Shown here piece after piece: positions 12,244 through 23,994 of a DNA stretch of 64,000 bases (position 1 is the first letter of the stretch; each line of letters opens with the position of its first letter). The notes under the pieces are model-generated. The model ran no database searches. It saw nothing but the letters and a program-made list of their open reading frames with translations, and had not been told where the DNA came from. Source of the stretch: Xiphophorus maculatus (taxonomy: Eukaryota > Chordata > Actinopteri > Cyprinodontiformes > Poeciliidae). The DNA is taken from contig NC_036454.1 of the NCBI RefSeq assembly GCF_002775205.1, forward strand, positions 12,420,882-12,484,881, written 5' to 3'. Both the position numbers and the translations under genes were made by a program.

Positions 12244-12258
12244 TCATGTGACCATGTG
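12244..12258 (+). promoter_or_regulatory. tspan36: Paired CATGTG E-boxes (M-box type) upstream of tspan36
   Basis: TCATGTGA at 12244-12251 and a second CCATGTGA at 12252-12259 sit about 150-160 bp upstream of the tspan36 start codon. TCATGTGA is the preferred core of MITF/TFE factors, which control pigment-cell and lysosomal genes. tspan36 is reported as a pigment-cell marker in zebrafish. Factor binding is inferred. Confidence 0.5.
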
Positions 12259-12406
12259 ATCACAGTCAGCGCAGTCAGCCAGTGAGAAGGAAACTTGTGA
12301 CTGCGGCAGAAGCAGCTGGAGCGTGGCCTCTCACTGCGAGATTAAAGAAAAGGGAAAGAATTTACAGGACAGCTCTGCTTCAGTCTCCTCAGCTCAATCT
12401 GGCAAC

Positions 12407-15400
12407 ATGGACTGCGGCATTTGTACGTCCAAGACCATCCTGCTCTTCCTCAGCTTGCTGTTCTGGGTAAGTGTGTGTGTGTGTTGGGGGGAGGGAGATA
12501 AATTTGCACCTGCTGAGATTTGATTGCGGACTATTCGGGGAGAAACCAGAAGCAAATATGAACCGAGTCTATTTACTTTACAACTGCCGCGTTTTATTAT
12601 TATTAATGTAATTATCATTAGGTAGACTACGCGTTTACAGAAATTAAAGTTGCTTTGATAAACATCACAGAAGGGAGTCAGCTTTAGTGGACAGTAACTT
12701 CCTTATTTCTATGTTGTCCTTCCTATGTAGCTCACAAAGGCCGGATGTGGGGCTTTTTTTTTTCATGGGGAGATTTAGAAGAACTTATGAAACCCCCCAC
12801 CCCTTCTAACATTTCCAGTAATTCTGCTTCTCCTGTGACACATTTTCCAGGCCGTTTCTACGTTTTGTTTTAACGTAAACACTTTGGTCCGAGCTGACTA
12901 GCTCCCCCGCTGTGTTTTTCTTCTTCTTTTTTTTGAGCAAACTAAATAGATTTTTGGGACAATTTGCAACGGAGGTCCGTGTAATTACATTACTGTCTGA
13001 TTTGCCCGTCTGTGGGGGAGAAAACACTGATACTGCCTGCTTTTATCTTAATACCAATCTCCATGTTGTGACTTCCTAATCTGTCCGTTTCGGTTTGCTC
13101 CAGATTGCTGCCCTGGTGCTGTAGGCCCTTTGCTGAAGTCTTAACTCAGCCTGCATGTAGAAGCGACGTAACAAAAGGTTTACCAGCGACTGAAAACTTG
13201 AAAACTTGATTTGTCTCAGTGTATTTTCCATAGATAACCACTGCGACATTGCGCTGATTAAAACCCTTTTCCGTGTGGACACTGTCACTAAGGGAAGAAG
13301 ACTCAAAGTTAGGTGAAATGTTCATAACGTTACGGAAATATAAGAAGCTATTTAAAAGGAAGCCGCCTTTTCTATGTGGGGACATATTCGTTTAATTTTA
13401 GCTCATGAAGAGTGAGAACAAGCTCAACACTTGGCAAATAAAGGGGAGGCTGAGAAGAGAATCAATCAATCAATCAAATTTATTTGTATAGCACATTTCA
13501 GTAACAAGGCAGTTCAAAGTGCTTTACGTCATAAAAACACACAAAAAATACAGTCAGAAAACACAGTTAACATCATAGAAAAATTGTCCTATTTTTATAC
13601 TTTTGAGCTCTCAACCTGTGTCTGTCATGGAATCTGCTGAATTTAGAAACTCTGGCAGCTTCAGGGTTACAATAAAGGGGATACTCAAAAAAACTGTTAC
13701 AAATGACTGTTTCAGTAGCCATGCTAACCACTCTACTTACAAACATAAGCTGTGAGTGGAGTCACCAGCTCAACATTTGGCCTCAAAATTCTGTTCAATG
13801 CCTACATAAGAGGGTCCTGTTTTTCTGTTTTGTTGTTACAAATCAGCAACTGTCATCTCTGTATATGGAGCAAAAATGTCTTTAATTTAGCCCTCAAGCA
13901 AATGAAACAGTCATTTGTAACAGTTTTTTTGAGTATCCCCTTCAGCATATTCCATGACGGACACAGGTTGAGAGCTCAAAAGTATAAAAATAGGACAGTT
14001 TTTCTATGATAACTGTGTTTTCTATGACCTAATAGGACTTCCAGTTTTTTACTTTCAAAAAACTGGAAGTCCTATTAGGGAATCAGTCAAACTTGCTTTT
14101 GTTTTGTCAGCTGTTTCCAAGAATCAGCAACAACGCAGTTTCATTTGAGGTTGTCCAAGAGTTGGGATTTGTTCAAGATGCAAAAAAAATCAAAAACTTA
14201 CACAAAACATTAACTACTGTCCAAGACTTGATTTAAAATGTTGTTAACAGTGTCACTTAAAATGGCTTCATGAAATAATACAATGTCATACAGACACATC
14301 TAATTTTAGTGTTTTTATGAGACCAAAGTTAAACATTAAGTCAAAGTTTTGCAAGGACAAGAGCTGAAGTGATCAGCTGCTCTTCTAATTTTAAAAGCAT
14401 GCATGTGGAATGTGGTCCAGTGAGTACAGATCCAACAGGTTCTGCAAGGAACTCTCCAAAAAATCATCACCACAGATTAAGAAACATAACCTCCGACAGG
14501 CTTTCTCAAATTCCAGCGAGGCGACGCGGCGTGTGAACGCTGTACGTTGTGTAAGCCTCTTTGTGCTGCATCATAGACACAAGATCAGATTTTCTGGGGA
14601 AATTAGGGGTTGAGAAGCACAGGAAGAGGTGCAGGGGAACAGGGATCAGGGATCTTGTGACTGGGGAGTGATTAGAGAACTGAGTCATGAGACCTAAGTC
14701 CATGTAAATTATTGTTAGACTACAGATAACACACATCTGTACATATAAAAAAAAAAATAGCCAAACATTAAAAGAGCTGTAAAGTTAAAGAGGACGTAAT
14801 ACTGAAAGCAGCTCTAATTTTGCAAACACATGAAAAGCAAGTTTGATTTTAGTTTTGTTGTTGTGTTATAAACGACTTCATTACCGTCTTGCCTTTTGCA
14901 TGACTGCATGATTTTTAACACGCAAAGTCAAAAAGAGCCAATCACTCATAGTTATTTTTCATATGACCAGAGTTATTGCTTAAGAAACGCCACACTTCAG
15001 TTTGTTTACTTTCTTCTACTGCTATTGGACTTCTTTTATCAGTGACTCAGATTTAAAATCAACTCAATCTCAAGGGGCAAAGGGAAATTGAGCGTGTCAA
15101 TAAAAAGATAAATGCTTTACCTTTGTCTCTAGAGCTGACCCACTTTTTTAAATTTAGGTTTAACTCACATTGAAATTATACAAGCAAAGCATGTTTACAT
15201 AAAGAGATATGAAATGGTTTCGTATATGCAAAGGACTGACTCATGCATGGTGTCTTATGATTGGTGATGTCAGTGCTAAACAATGATAAGGTTGTGACTT
15301 GGTGTACCTTTTAACCCTGGAGTGATCACATGATTTCATATCACATGATATACAACAAAAGAAAATCTTTTCTAAGAAAACTTTACTGCTTTGCTCTTAT

Positions 15401-18400
15401 TTTACAACCAAATGCATATGTGTGTTAAATCTGTAATATTTTTCACAGTTATGTAGACGGAACAAATGACTTTAGTAGTTTTTATTTATTTATTTATTAT
15501 TATTTTTTAAACTTTTGCTACATTTCTTATTGTGACTTATTAATTAAATCAGGACAAACACTTAAAAAAAGGTTAAATCTTTGACATATTGACCTGTCAA
15601 ACAGAAAGATGTGAGTGACTATTGTTCATCTTCTTAGAATGTATCATATTGTCTTTTTAAGGTCTGAGCTTTTTTTCCTTTCGCTGTAGCTATGTTTACA
15701 AGCAATCAATAAAGCTACAAAGTCCAGGTTCCACGTCACAGGGAGTTTTTCTCATCCACAGATTGACCCAGTTTTCTCATCTGCCTTCCTCTGCCTCTCT
15801 GTCTCTAGTCTAGTGGACAACAGTGCCTTATAGTTTTGCCTAGTATCTGTATAATCATTTATCTGACATGCAAAGAGGAGAGAGACTGCACCATACTCTG
15901 TTAGTCCTTTCAAATACAGCAGATTTTGTCTCAAATATATGGTTTATTGGGTAGTGTGAGGAGCAAACGAGTATTCAATCATAAATGCAAAGTTTGGACA
16001 GACTGGACTTTTAAGCAAGTTGGCCTTACAAAGCTTAGATGCAGTGTGTTGTATCTGACAGACTGTAATAATGTAGGCTTTTAAATATTAAACTGTGCTC
16101 ATGGCTGCAGGACGTTAGAGTAAGTACTGTGTTAGGTTTGTGCTTTTTTTTTTGTAGAAGTTAGATTTACTCTTACTGTCAAGTAGTTGCTTTTATGCGT
16201 AAATGTGGCAACAAGGTATTGCTTTTTTTAAGCGAGAGAAGTTGATTATTATCTCAAACTTAAGCAATACCTGAACTATGTCTGGCCTTTAAAGAATACT
16301 GCCAAACAGAGATGTAAAAAAAAAAAGAGCTACCAAAGCAAACGAGGTGGATTAGTTGTCCTATCCAACAGCTGACTGTGTCGTACAAGATATGTTACTA
16401 TGAAATATTGTCTCCTCTGACTGTCATGGTATCAGCTGTTAGCATACAGTCATGAGATTATCATACAGCAGCAGTCTTTAGACAGACACTTATTGGGACA
16501 TATGGCAGGTCTGACTGCTGCCGGAGTGACTTCCTGCCCACAGCCATAGACAATGACTCTTTGAAGGGAGTTATGACATCACTTAATTTCCCAATAGGAT
16601 AAATAAAGTATTTTTTTAAAATTGAACTGAGCCTAAATTGAATTGAAAGACATCCCACTTGAGCTGCACAAAATACTGAACTACAGTTTTCATTGCAACA
16701 TATTAATGTGTGTAATCTCGTGAATGATAAATGTGCAATTATGGCTATTGTGCAGCCATAATTTATATTCTCCCTTCTAATAATATATTTGGCCAGTTTG
16801 ATGGACTTTCATTGATGCCTCAGGTATTCATGGCAGACTTATAAGTTCCAAAAGCTCATAGAGACCAGTGGGAATATCGTGACGGTGGAAGAATAAAATA
16901 ACATTCAGAATAATTTTAAATTAATTGCTATTTCGATATTTAACATAATAACAACAGCATGTTTTCTTGTCTAATGCTACTCTGGTTTTACTAAACTGTG
17001 CCACAAAATGTTTTCTTTGCCTCGCAGGGTGCTGGAGCAGCATTGGCCTACGTTGGTGCCTACATAATCATGAGCTATAGAACCTTTGACAGTTTTGTGG
17101 CGGACAAGCAGTCTCTGATCCCCGCGAGCATCGTCATCATTGCCAGCGTGGTGATGGTCGTCATCGGCCTGGTGGGATGCTGCGCCACGCTCAGAGAGTC
17201 CAAATTTGGCCTTGGCTGTGTAAGCATTTGTCCTTCTCTGGATCTTCTCAGCGTTTGTTCACTCGGCTGGAAGGGAATAGATTTTTAAATGCATGTTTTG
17301 CTCATTTCTTGCACAGTTCATTTTTCACCTTGTTTTAACAATTTCGACGTTCTAATTTCTTTCAACTGTTTCCCCTTTCTTGCAGTTCTTTCTGGTTATC
17401 GTGATAGTCTTTGCAGCTGAAGTGACTGCTTTGGTGTTTATCTTCATTTACCAAAGCAAAGTGAGTCAAAAATAATGCAATCTCACTAATGACCACATTT
17501 GTGTGCCTAATTTTCTATTTTATAAATGTATTTCACTTTACTTCCTATAGTTGAGATTAATTTTTCTACTTTGTGTCTTGCAGTCAGCGCAGATAAATCA
17601 GGAGCTGGAGCACTCGATGAATGAGACCTTTATAAAGTATGATGGAACCGATGTTAACTCCAGAGCTGTGGATGATCTGCAGTCTCAGGTTTGTCTTCCT
17701 GTCCACACCAATAGACTTGTTTTCTCAGCTCTACTTTCACACACATCAACAACTTTTTTGCTCTGCGTTCTCTCTCCCACCCGTGTGGTTTCATTTCCTC
17801 CCTTGGTTTTCTCTGTTTGCATTTCCTTCTTCTGGGAAGCCATATTAGTGTTCATGAATAATTATTGTTATTATTGAGCCTCCCCAGAATACCTTATCTG
17901 GAATTTTTGTCCAGATTAGGTATTTAGGCAAGCAAGATGTAAGGATGCAACGATCAAAAATAAATGACTTGACTGATAATGTCTCTATTGCTGTGCAATT
18001 GTGTTAATATAGGCAGACAAATATTTGTGTCCCATTTGCAATACTTATCTCAGTTGTTTGTCAAAAACAGTAATACATGACCTATGGAATTTTTGTTTAC
18101 ATAGGAGAAGTAAGTACATGTAAATAATTTTTTTTTTTGTCGTTGCAGTTGAAGTGCTGTGGAGTCATCAACTACACCAGCTGGTACAACACCCCCTGGT
18201 ACGAAAGAAACAAAACTATACCTCCGTCTTGCTGCATAAACACAACTCAGTGTACCGGCCAAACCAGCCAGTTTTATCAAGAGGTAAATCAAACACAAAC
18301 GTTTCTATCCACCAGGATGCAGTCATTCCTGATTGTGCCCTTGCCTCTCTCTGAATTACGCATTTTTTTTCTCTATTTTATTTTTGACATTGCAGATTAG

Positions 18401-19934
18401 ACCAGACTTTATCTTGTATTTTGAAAAAGTATATTTCAGTAGCTGTATACTTTAACATAAAATAACTAAACCTGCTACTAGAGTCGCAACAGTCAGTTTT
18501 GAAGTTGATTTCTGACTTCTGTGTTTGTCTGGGGGTTTTTTTTGTTTTTTTTGTAAAGCTATGACCCACTGATGATGATTCAGGCTTCTCTTAAAAGCAC
18601 AGTTGCTAAAAAAAACTGCTTTACATATTCAACTGTTGTATGTGATTAATGAAGTTAGCATCAGTAAAACAAATGGCTGTGTATTCTCTACAGAATGTTG
18701 AGCCTTATATTTACAGCCAATAGTTTCAGATCGTACTTGTTCAACCTTCTTGTTATCTATTGAATGTTTTGCTCTCTCTAAAAGACAGGCCTCCACACAA
18801 TAGTATGCTCTGTCTTAGAAAATATAATTTCCTTTTAAATAGGTTCTTACATTTCTGTTCTTCCAACTTCATTTTGGAACACCTCATACAGACAACTCTG
18901 TATGAGGTTGTCTGTATACAGAGACAACCTCTGTATACATATTTGGAGGTGACACCTCCAAATATGTAGGTGTCACCATAGACTACAAGCACTTGGATAT
19001 GTTTCGTTTTCTCCAAATATACCCCCACAAAAACTGATTTTGAGTTTCTGTCCAGCCAGTCGACAATCAGGGTTGGTTGAAAAGTATCTGATTTGAGTCT
19101 CCAGCTCATTTATCTGTGAAGATTTCTTTTGAGGTATCTATGACTCTCTTTGGGTAGATTCTAATACGAACTCATTGTCTTTGGTTTTATAGGGTTGTGT
19201 GGTAAAACTGGAGAAGTTCCTGCACGATGCGTTGAATTATGCCATGCTGGTCATCCTTGGGTTTGCCATCATCAAGGTAACCAACAGTTCATCTGTGATA
19301 TAAGCTTTATTATGCATACCGGTGTACGGCATGTTTACACACAAACAAGGGCAAATCAATATTGCGCCTTTTAAGTACTTTGATTTGTTACCTTATTAAT
19401 GACGATTTCAGATGTCAGCTTGTCCGTGTTGTACACCATCCATATTGGAAGTACTCCAGAATGGAAGTCAGCAATTTAAATAGTACGCATCTCAAAAGCC
19501 TCATGTACAATACCAGCTGTGTCAACATCTCTTAAAACAAAAAGGGGCCATTGTGGCATTCTCCCAGTCATTTACGGCAGTTACACACGCCACTGATCAG
19601 ATTATGCTTTTCAAGGAGATTCTTTTTCTAAGAAAGGCAAACTCCAATTACCTCAAACATAAAAGATCTGAATGAAATGTTCTCTTTATTACACTGCATG
19701 TTGTTAGTTTTAATGTGGTAAGATAGGATTGCCAAAATCATTTCCACTTGCTAAATGCTTTAATAATGAGCAATAAAACATTTTACACAATGTTTTATTA
19801 TGTTCTTCTAATACACAAATACCCCCCCCCCCCCCCCCAAAAAAAAAACCCCGAACTTCGCCTTAGCTTAGTAGGCAATTCTATAAAATACATAAAAAAT
19901 TTGTTAGACATTTAAGTCTAAAAATGTGTATTTA

Positions 19935-19986
<52 letters not shown>

Positions 19987-20197
19987 TTTAAAAAATCTCT
20001 TGTTGTTTTGTCTCATCTTATTTCAGTAAATGTTTTTCACTGTATGTAAATATCTGTATTAAATTGTACTTATAAAGTACAGTAGATTGAAGATTATGTA
20101 TCCTGTGTTGTTGCAGTTCTTTGGGATGCTGAGCGTCTGTGTGATAACCTGTAGAAGCGGCAGTCGGAGGAGTGGCTATGAGCCTCTTTATGCCTGA
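12407..20197 (+). CDS. tspan36: Tetraspanin-36
   Basis: Seven coding exons, all phase 0 with GT-AG borders: 12407-12466, 17028-17219, 17386-17460, 17584-17688, 18149-18283, 19193-19276 and 20117-20197 (stop TGA), together 243 aa. The protein has four membrane helices: TM1 spans the exon 1-2 join, TM2 is near IVIIASVVMVVIGLVGCC, TM3 is in exon 3, and TM4 covers exon 6 into 7. The large extracellular loop has CCG at 147-149 and cysteines 172, 173, 179 and 191, giving the six-cysteine pattern, plus several N-glycosylation sequons (e.g. residues 152, 165 and 175). The N-terminus MDCGI-TSKT and the C-terminus ending YEPLYA match the fish tspan36 type rather than mammalian TSPAN3, its nearest relative. 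Tetraspanins organise membrane microdomains by lateral binding to partner proteins. The gene looks intact, and intron 1 is the largest (4.6 kb). Confidence 0.92.
13463..13555 (+). repeat. Dispersed fish repeat fragment (SINE/LINE-like)
   Basis: The stretch AAATTTATTTGTATAGCACATTTCAGTAACAAGGCAGTTCAAAGTGCTTTAC resembles a very common teleost interspersed repeat (split here at 13478, 13498 and 13518). It lies in tspan36 intron 1 directly before a long inverted repeat. The class was not confirmed. Confidence 0.55.
13557..14022. repeat. Long inverted repeat, arms ~120 bp
   Basis: The left arm (13557-13714) and right arm (13903-14022) are near-identical in opposite orientation. Shared blocks include TATTTTTATACTTTTGAGCT and GGGGATACTCAAAAAAACTG. 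The left arm carries an extra ~35 bp near 13642-13675. The spacer is about 190 bp. A MITE or a palindromic duplication would explain it. No clear target-site duplication was found. Confidence 0.8.
14028..14079. repeat. Perfect 23-bp hairpin
   Basis: Arms 14028-14050 and 14057-14079 are exact reverse complements, starting CCTAATAGGACTTCC on the left, around a 6-nt loop (ACTTTC). It lies in tspan36 intron 1, a few bases after the long inverted repeat. Confidence 0.95.
16480..16645 (+). repeat. Probable LINE 3'-end fragment
   Basis: The sequence ends in AATAGGATAAATAAAGTA followed by AATTGAA-type repeats, a typical tail of fish L2/CR1-like LINE copies. It is in tspan36 intron 1. Only the tail is recognisable. 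Confidence 0.4.
17888..17924. repeat. 15-bp hairpin, one mismatch
   Basis: AATACCTTATCTGGA at 17888-17902 and TCCAGATTAGGTATT at 17910-17924 pair at 14 of 15 positions around a 7-nt loop. It is in tspan36 intron 4. Confidence 0.85.
18882..18977. repeat. Chain of four overlapping perfect hairpins
   Basis: Consecutive perfect inverted repeats occur in tspan36 intron 5. CCTCATACAGA (18882-18892) pairs with 18897-18907. GAGGTTGTCT (18904-18913) pairs with 18922-18931. CATATTTGGAGGTG (18938-18951) pairs with 18953-18966 around a 1-nt loop. GGTGACACC (18948-18956) pairs with 18969-18977. Each hairpin starts inside or next to the end of the previous one. Confidence 0.95.
19822..19848 (+). repeat. 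Poly-C / poly-A run
   Basis: About 17 consecutive C bases are followed by about 10 A bases, in tspan36 intron 6. The length may be affected by sequencing error. Confidence 0.8.
19938..19986. repeat. (TA)n microsatellite
   Basis: About 23 TA dinucleotides in tspan36 intron 6. Confidence 0.95.
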
Positions 20198-20990
20198 GAC
20201 GCTTCCTGGAAGTCCCTGCTCATTTTCCTCAAAGGGGTCTGCAGACTGATTCCTCTGCACTGTAAACAACAATCAGTTCCTTCTACAAATCTAAAGTTTA
20301 TCTCAATAATTGTACCTGCAAGTCATATTCTGAAGGGGATCATATGACAGCATGCCTCCTCAGACTGTAACAAAATTATATGTAGCTCCGTCCAGGTAGA
20401 TTTATCGTTTTGAGTGCATCTACTTTCAGTCAACTTTCCATGAAGTAGAGCTACTTGTGCTGTCTATATGTCTCTTTGCAAACAAATTAAGAAATGGAGT
20501 CTGTCTGAAATGCTTGAATTTGTTTGAACTGTTTACTGAAAGCCTTACTTGCCCGATGCAGACTCTCCCATTAGATGTGATGTAAAGAAAACTCTCTGAC
20601 GTTGAGGCCTCTTCTTTTACTTGTTTATCTTTAACCCTTCTCGCTTTTCTGCATCGTGTAGATAATCCTTCAAAGGACATTATTCTGTGAATGTACCTTA
20701 GTAAATGACGTCATTATATCTTTGGAGTTGTTTGCGATAGTTAACCAAAGTGTTTATTGCCTTATTTAGGGATCTTAAAGCAAACTAAATTGGGGGGAAA
20801 ACCCATGTCTTTCTCTGGTCAGTTAACTGTATGGAGAATCTTTATGTTTATTATATTTCTAAATTAAAAGGGTAAATATTTCACAATGTTATTGATTTTT
20901 TTTGTTGTTGTTTTGTCTCCACTAAATGGCTATAGATTTTCCTTAAAAATTGTAACACGTTACCATTGAATGACGTGTATTAAAAAAAGA
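20198..20990 (+). other. tspan36: tspan36 3' UTR
   Basis: Non-coding sequence after the tspan36 stop codon. The nearest likely poly(A) signal is ATTAAA at 20979-20984. A second possibility is AATTAAA near 20862. Confidence 0.5.
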
Positions 20991-21741
20991 AAACTTGTTG
21001 CTTGAAAAAAATAAGAGTATGCACACCGAGTTTCTTAAGGGTGACCCACCGTGTTTATCTGTAACCTCCTGACTCGGCTGATAAGAGGCCCACATGGTGG
21101 CGGAGAGGGATGATGACTATTCATCTTACATGAACTTTGTCACTGTTTACAAAGATAAAAAAAAAAAACAACCTGCAAGTTACATTCTAGAACTTGGCAT
21201 TCTTGGAACTTCCTGAGCAGTCCACAGCCAGACTTCATTGGAAGCACAAGTCAGCCAATTAGAGGGCTGTCAGTGTAAGAGTTCAGCAAGCTTTAGTTCA
21301 GAACTAAAGCAAAATGTCAATTTTGTGGTCTTAAGCTCATATTCATTTGGATGTGCAGACTGTCACTGTGTTGTATCCCACTCAAATTTACAGGACCATG
21401 TGGTAACATCCCTCTATTCAGTACATTACATGAATTATTGATCTCTAACTTTTAGTCTTGCTCTTCTTTGATTTTGATTTCACTTCCTGTTGTCAGTCTT
21501 TAAATTTGTGCATTGATGAGGATTTTGTAAATTGACTCTATTAAACAGAATAGCTTGAATAGGATGAGTTTTATTATTATTTTTCATAAAAGCATTTAAC
21601 CCATGCTATCACTTAACATTAGACTAGTCATGAATCGTAAAGCTTAAAAAGAAATTTAAAATCTCACCAGTTTTGAAATAAGTTGCAGTAACAAAGAAAA
21701 TCCAGTAGGAGGTGCAGCCGAGCCAAAACTATCACTTAGAG
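20991..21741. other. Intergenic region after tspan36
   Basis: No gene is seen. It contains a perfect 10-bp hairpin with a 1-nt loop (21290-21310, arm GCTTTAGTTC). Confidence 0.5.
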
Positions 21742-23986
21742 CAGTGTTCCTCAACCTTTTTTGGGGGGCACCGCTTCCCTGTCCATTATCCAGGACCCCC
21801 ATCAAAAAATTTGTAGGCTTCTTTGCACTGAATATTATTTCATTGGTAATATTACTATTACCATTGTTGTTTTCATTTGTATGGTTGTTTCTGTATTTAT
21901 CATCAAAAATCATTTCCCAGAGAACAAAAAAGCCATGTGAAAAGAAGTTATTTTTACAGGCGTCGGTGAAAAATGCAATGAATGGACAGTCAAGTTAAAA
22001 TCGGTGGCCTAACAGCAGCCACAGTGGAAAAAAGTATTCTTGTTCTGTGCCATTTTCTGATGTTAAATCTTTCACAAAATGACCAGATGAAAGATGCACA
22101 ACAATGCCAGTTAAACTTTAAACTATTTGCAAAAAAAAAAAAAACGGTGCTCTGCAACATTAAAACATGGATAGAACTGCAATCATATCAATCATAACTT
22201 TTCTTCTCTTCAGTGTTTCTGTCAATTTCTGGTGCTGCATCTCTGTGCTGCCTTCAGGAGAATGGGACATCCATTTTTATCATCTGTAAAATTTCACCCA
22301 CATGGCATTTACTGTGCAAACCAGAGCTTTCAGTGGAAAAACAAAAGTTCCAGATCCTTTTAATGCCATACAAATATGGGACAGAAATATGGATTATATC
22401 TTTATATAGACCTGACTATTGATTCATAGGTTAATAGTTTTGCTGGACAGAAATTACAAAGACCAAGGCTGGTTCTTCCTTAAATCCTAATGAGTCAGAT
22501 TGAAAGTATCATGGAGTCACTGAACAGCCTCATGACATTAACACTGTCATGAAAAATAATACTGAAGAAATAAATATATAAACTAAAATCTAATTAAAAA
22601 CATAAATAAGCGATAAGGTCCTTACTGTTTTTGTCTGTAAAATATATTTCTTCTTAGTACTAGATGTGGTCCCAACAAACCCATGGCACTTTAACAATAT
22701 TATCTTACCTTTTATCTGAAAATAGTGTCTGTTTTTTCTTGCCATACTGTCTTCTCTGTATTAATTATTGCTCAAAAGGTCTTGAGAACTTGCATGGCAA
22801 TAAACTTGCCATACAAGTTTATTCCGCTGCATTTACTTGTTTATTCTTGCAGTTTGTTCTTCATTCATTTCCATTTAGTTTTCTTTGATTAGTAGTATCC
22901 TCTCTTGGTTTATTATATCCTCTTTAGTTTCTTTCCTGTTGCTAGTTTTATTTTATTGTTTTTATTAACGCTCACCACCAGTCATCTTCACTCTTCATGC
23001 CATTCACCTGCTGCGCCGCCTCATCATCATGTGTTTCAGATCATGTGTCGATTTGCCACTCATATTGATTCTTCACTGTTCAGCGTCGGATTCTCTTGAA
23101 CGGATCTAGTTCAGATCAGAACTAGATCTGAACCCGATTCAGATCTAGTTCGTTGCTCCATTCTACGTCCTGGTTCTGATGTTTCCGAGTTTTGCTCAAC
23201 GTGCGCGTCGTTTTTTTTCTCCTGTTGTTGTTTGTTTGTTTTTACCCCTACCGTGCGGAGACTGACGCAGACTGACGTAAGCCTTTTAAAACACCGGAAA
23301 AAATCCTTATGATTAAAATTCAAAAGTGCTGTGGTACTAGCGTTTCATACCGGCTCACTTTTAGCACCGGTGTTAACTCTATAAAATAAACGCTCTCCAT
23401 ATCGTGGTCTCACCCATGGAGGGAGTTCTTTATTGGTTCATTTATTCGTTATCGGTTCATTTTTCTGAGGAATACACAGTGAGTGTATCGTGATTTTAGT
23501 TACATAAGAGCGATATTTCCTTCCATGGAAGCGGGCGGCATCCAGACGGACAATAAAACACGTTTTAATATAAGTTGCTGCTTTGACGTGATCACAGCAC
23601 TGACAAAACATATGTGCAAAAATCCTCAATAAAACATGAAATATTTGAAAATCAGACACCAGACAGACACGTGAATCACAGCGACGTCATCGGCCGGTGT
23701 AACACTGAACTGATGCGGTGACGCTACCAGCAGCAGGAGAAACTAACAAACACTGAAGAGAAGGAGAGCTGCCATCGATACAGTTGCAGCCAAGCATCTT
23801 TTAATGTTACACAAAACAGTTTTAGCAAGTTGCTCAAAGTCTAAACTGGCATTGTTGTGCATATAAGTTGTAAAGTTTGCCTTCGAGCAAACGCCCCTCA
23901 CAGGAATTTCATCGCCCCCCTTTTGTAAACATTTCCGCCAGCGCCCCCTGCCGTCCTCTGAACGCCCCCCCCGTTGAGAAACGCTG
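21742..23986. mobile_element. Non-autonomous hAT transposon (~2.2 kb)
   Basis: The ends are inverted repeats of the hAT/Charlie type: CAGTGTTCCTCAAC at the left and GTTGAGAAACGCTG at the right (12 of 14 matching). G-rich stretches near the left end mirror C-rich ones near the right end. The 8-bp target duplication is ACTTAGAG (21734-21741) and ACATAGAG (23987-23994), one mismatch. No transposase-like reading frame remains. The interior includes a chained hairpin at 23103-23151. Confidence 0.75.
23103..23151. repeat. Two overlapping perfect hairpins
   Basis: GATCTAGTTC (23103-23112) pairs with 23119-23128. GAACTAGATCTGAA (23119-23132) pairs with 23138-23151 around CCCGA. The same segment therefore appears three times in alternating orientation inside the hAT element. 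Confidence 0.95.
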
Positions 23987-23994
23987 ACATAGAG

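Noticed and set aside
14028-14079. Perfect 23-bp hairpin as a microRNA precursor
   Set aside because: The total stem is too short and the 6-nt loop too small for a typical precursor. Kept only as an inverted repeat.
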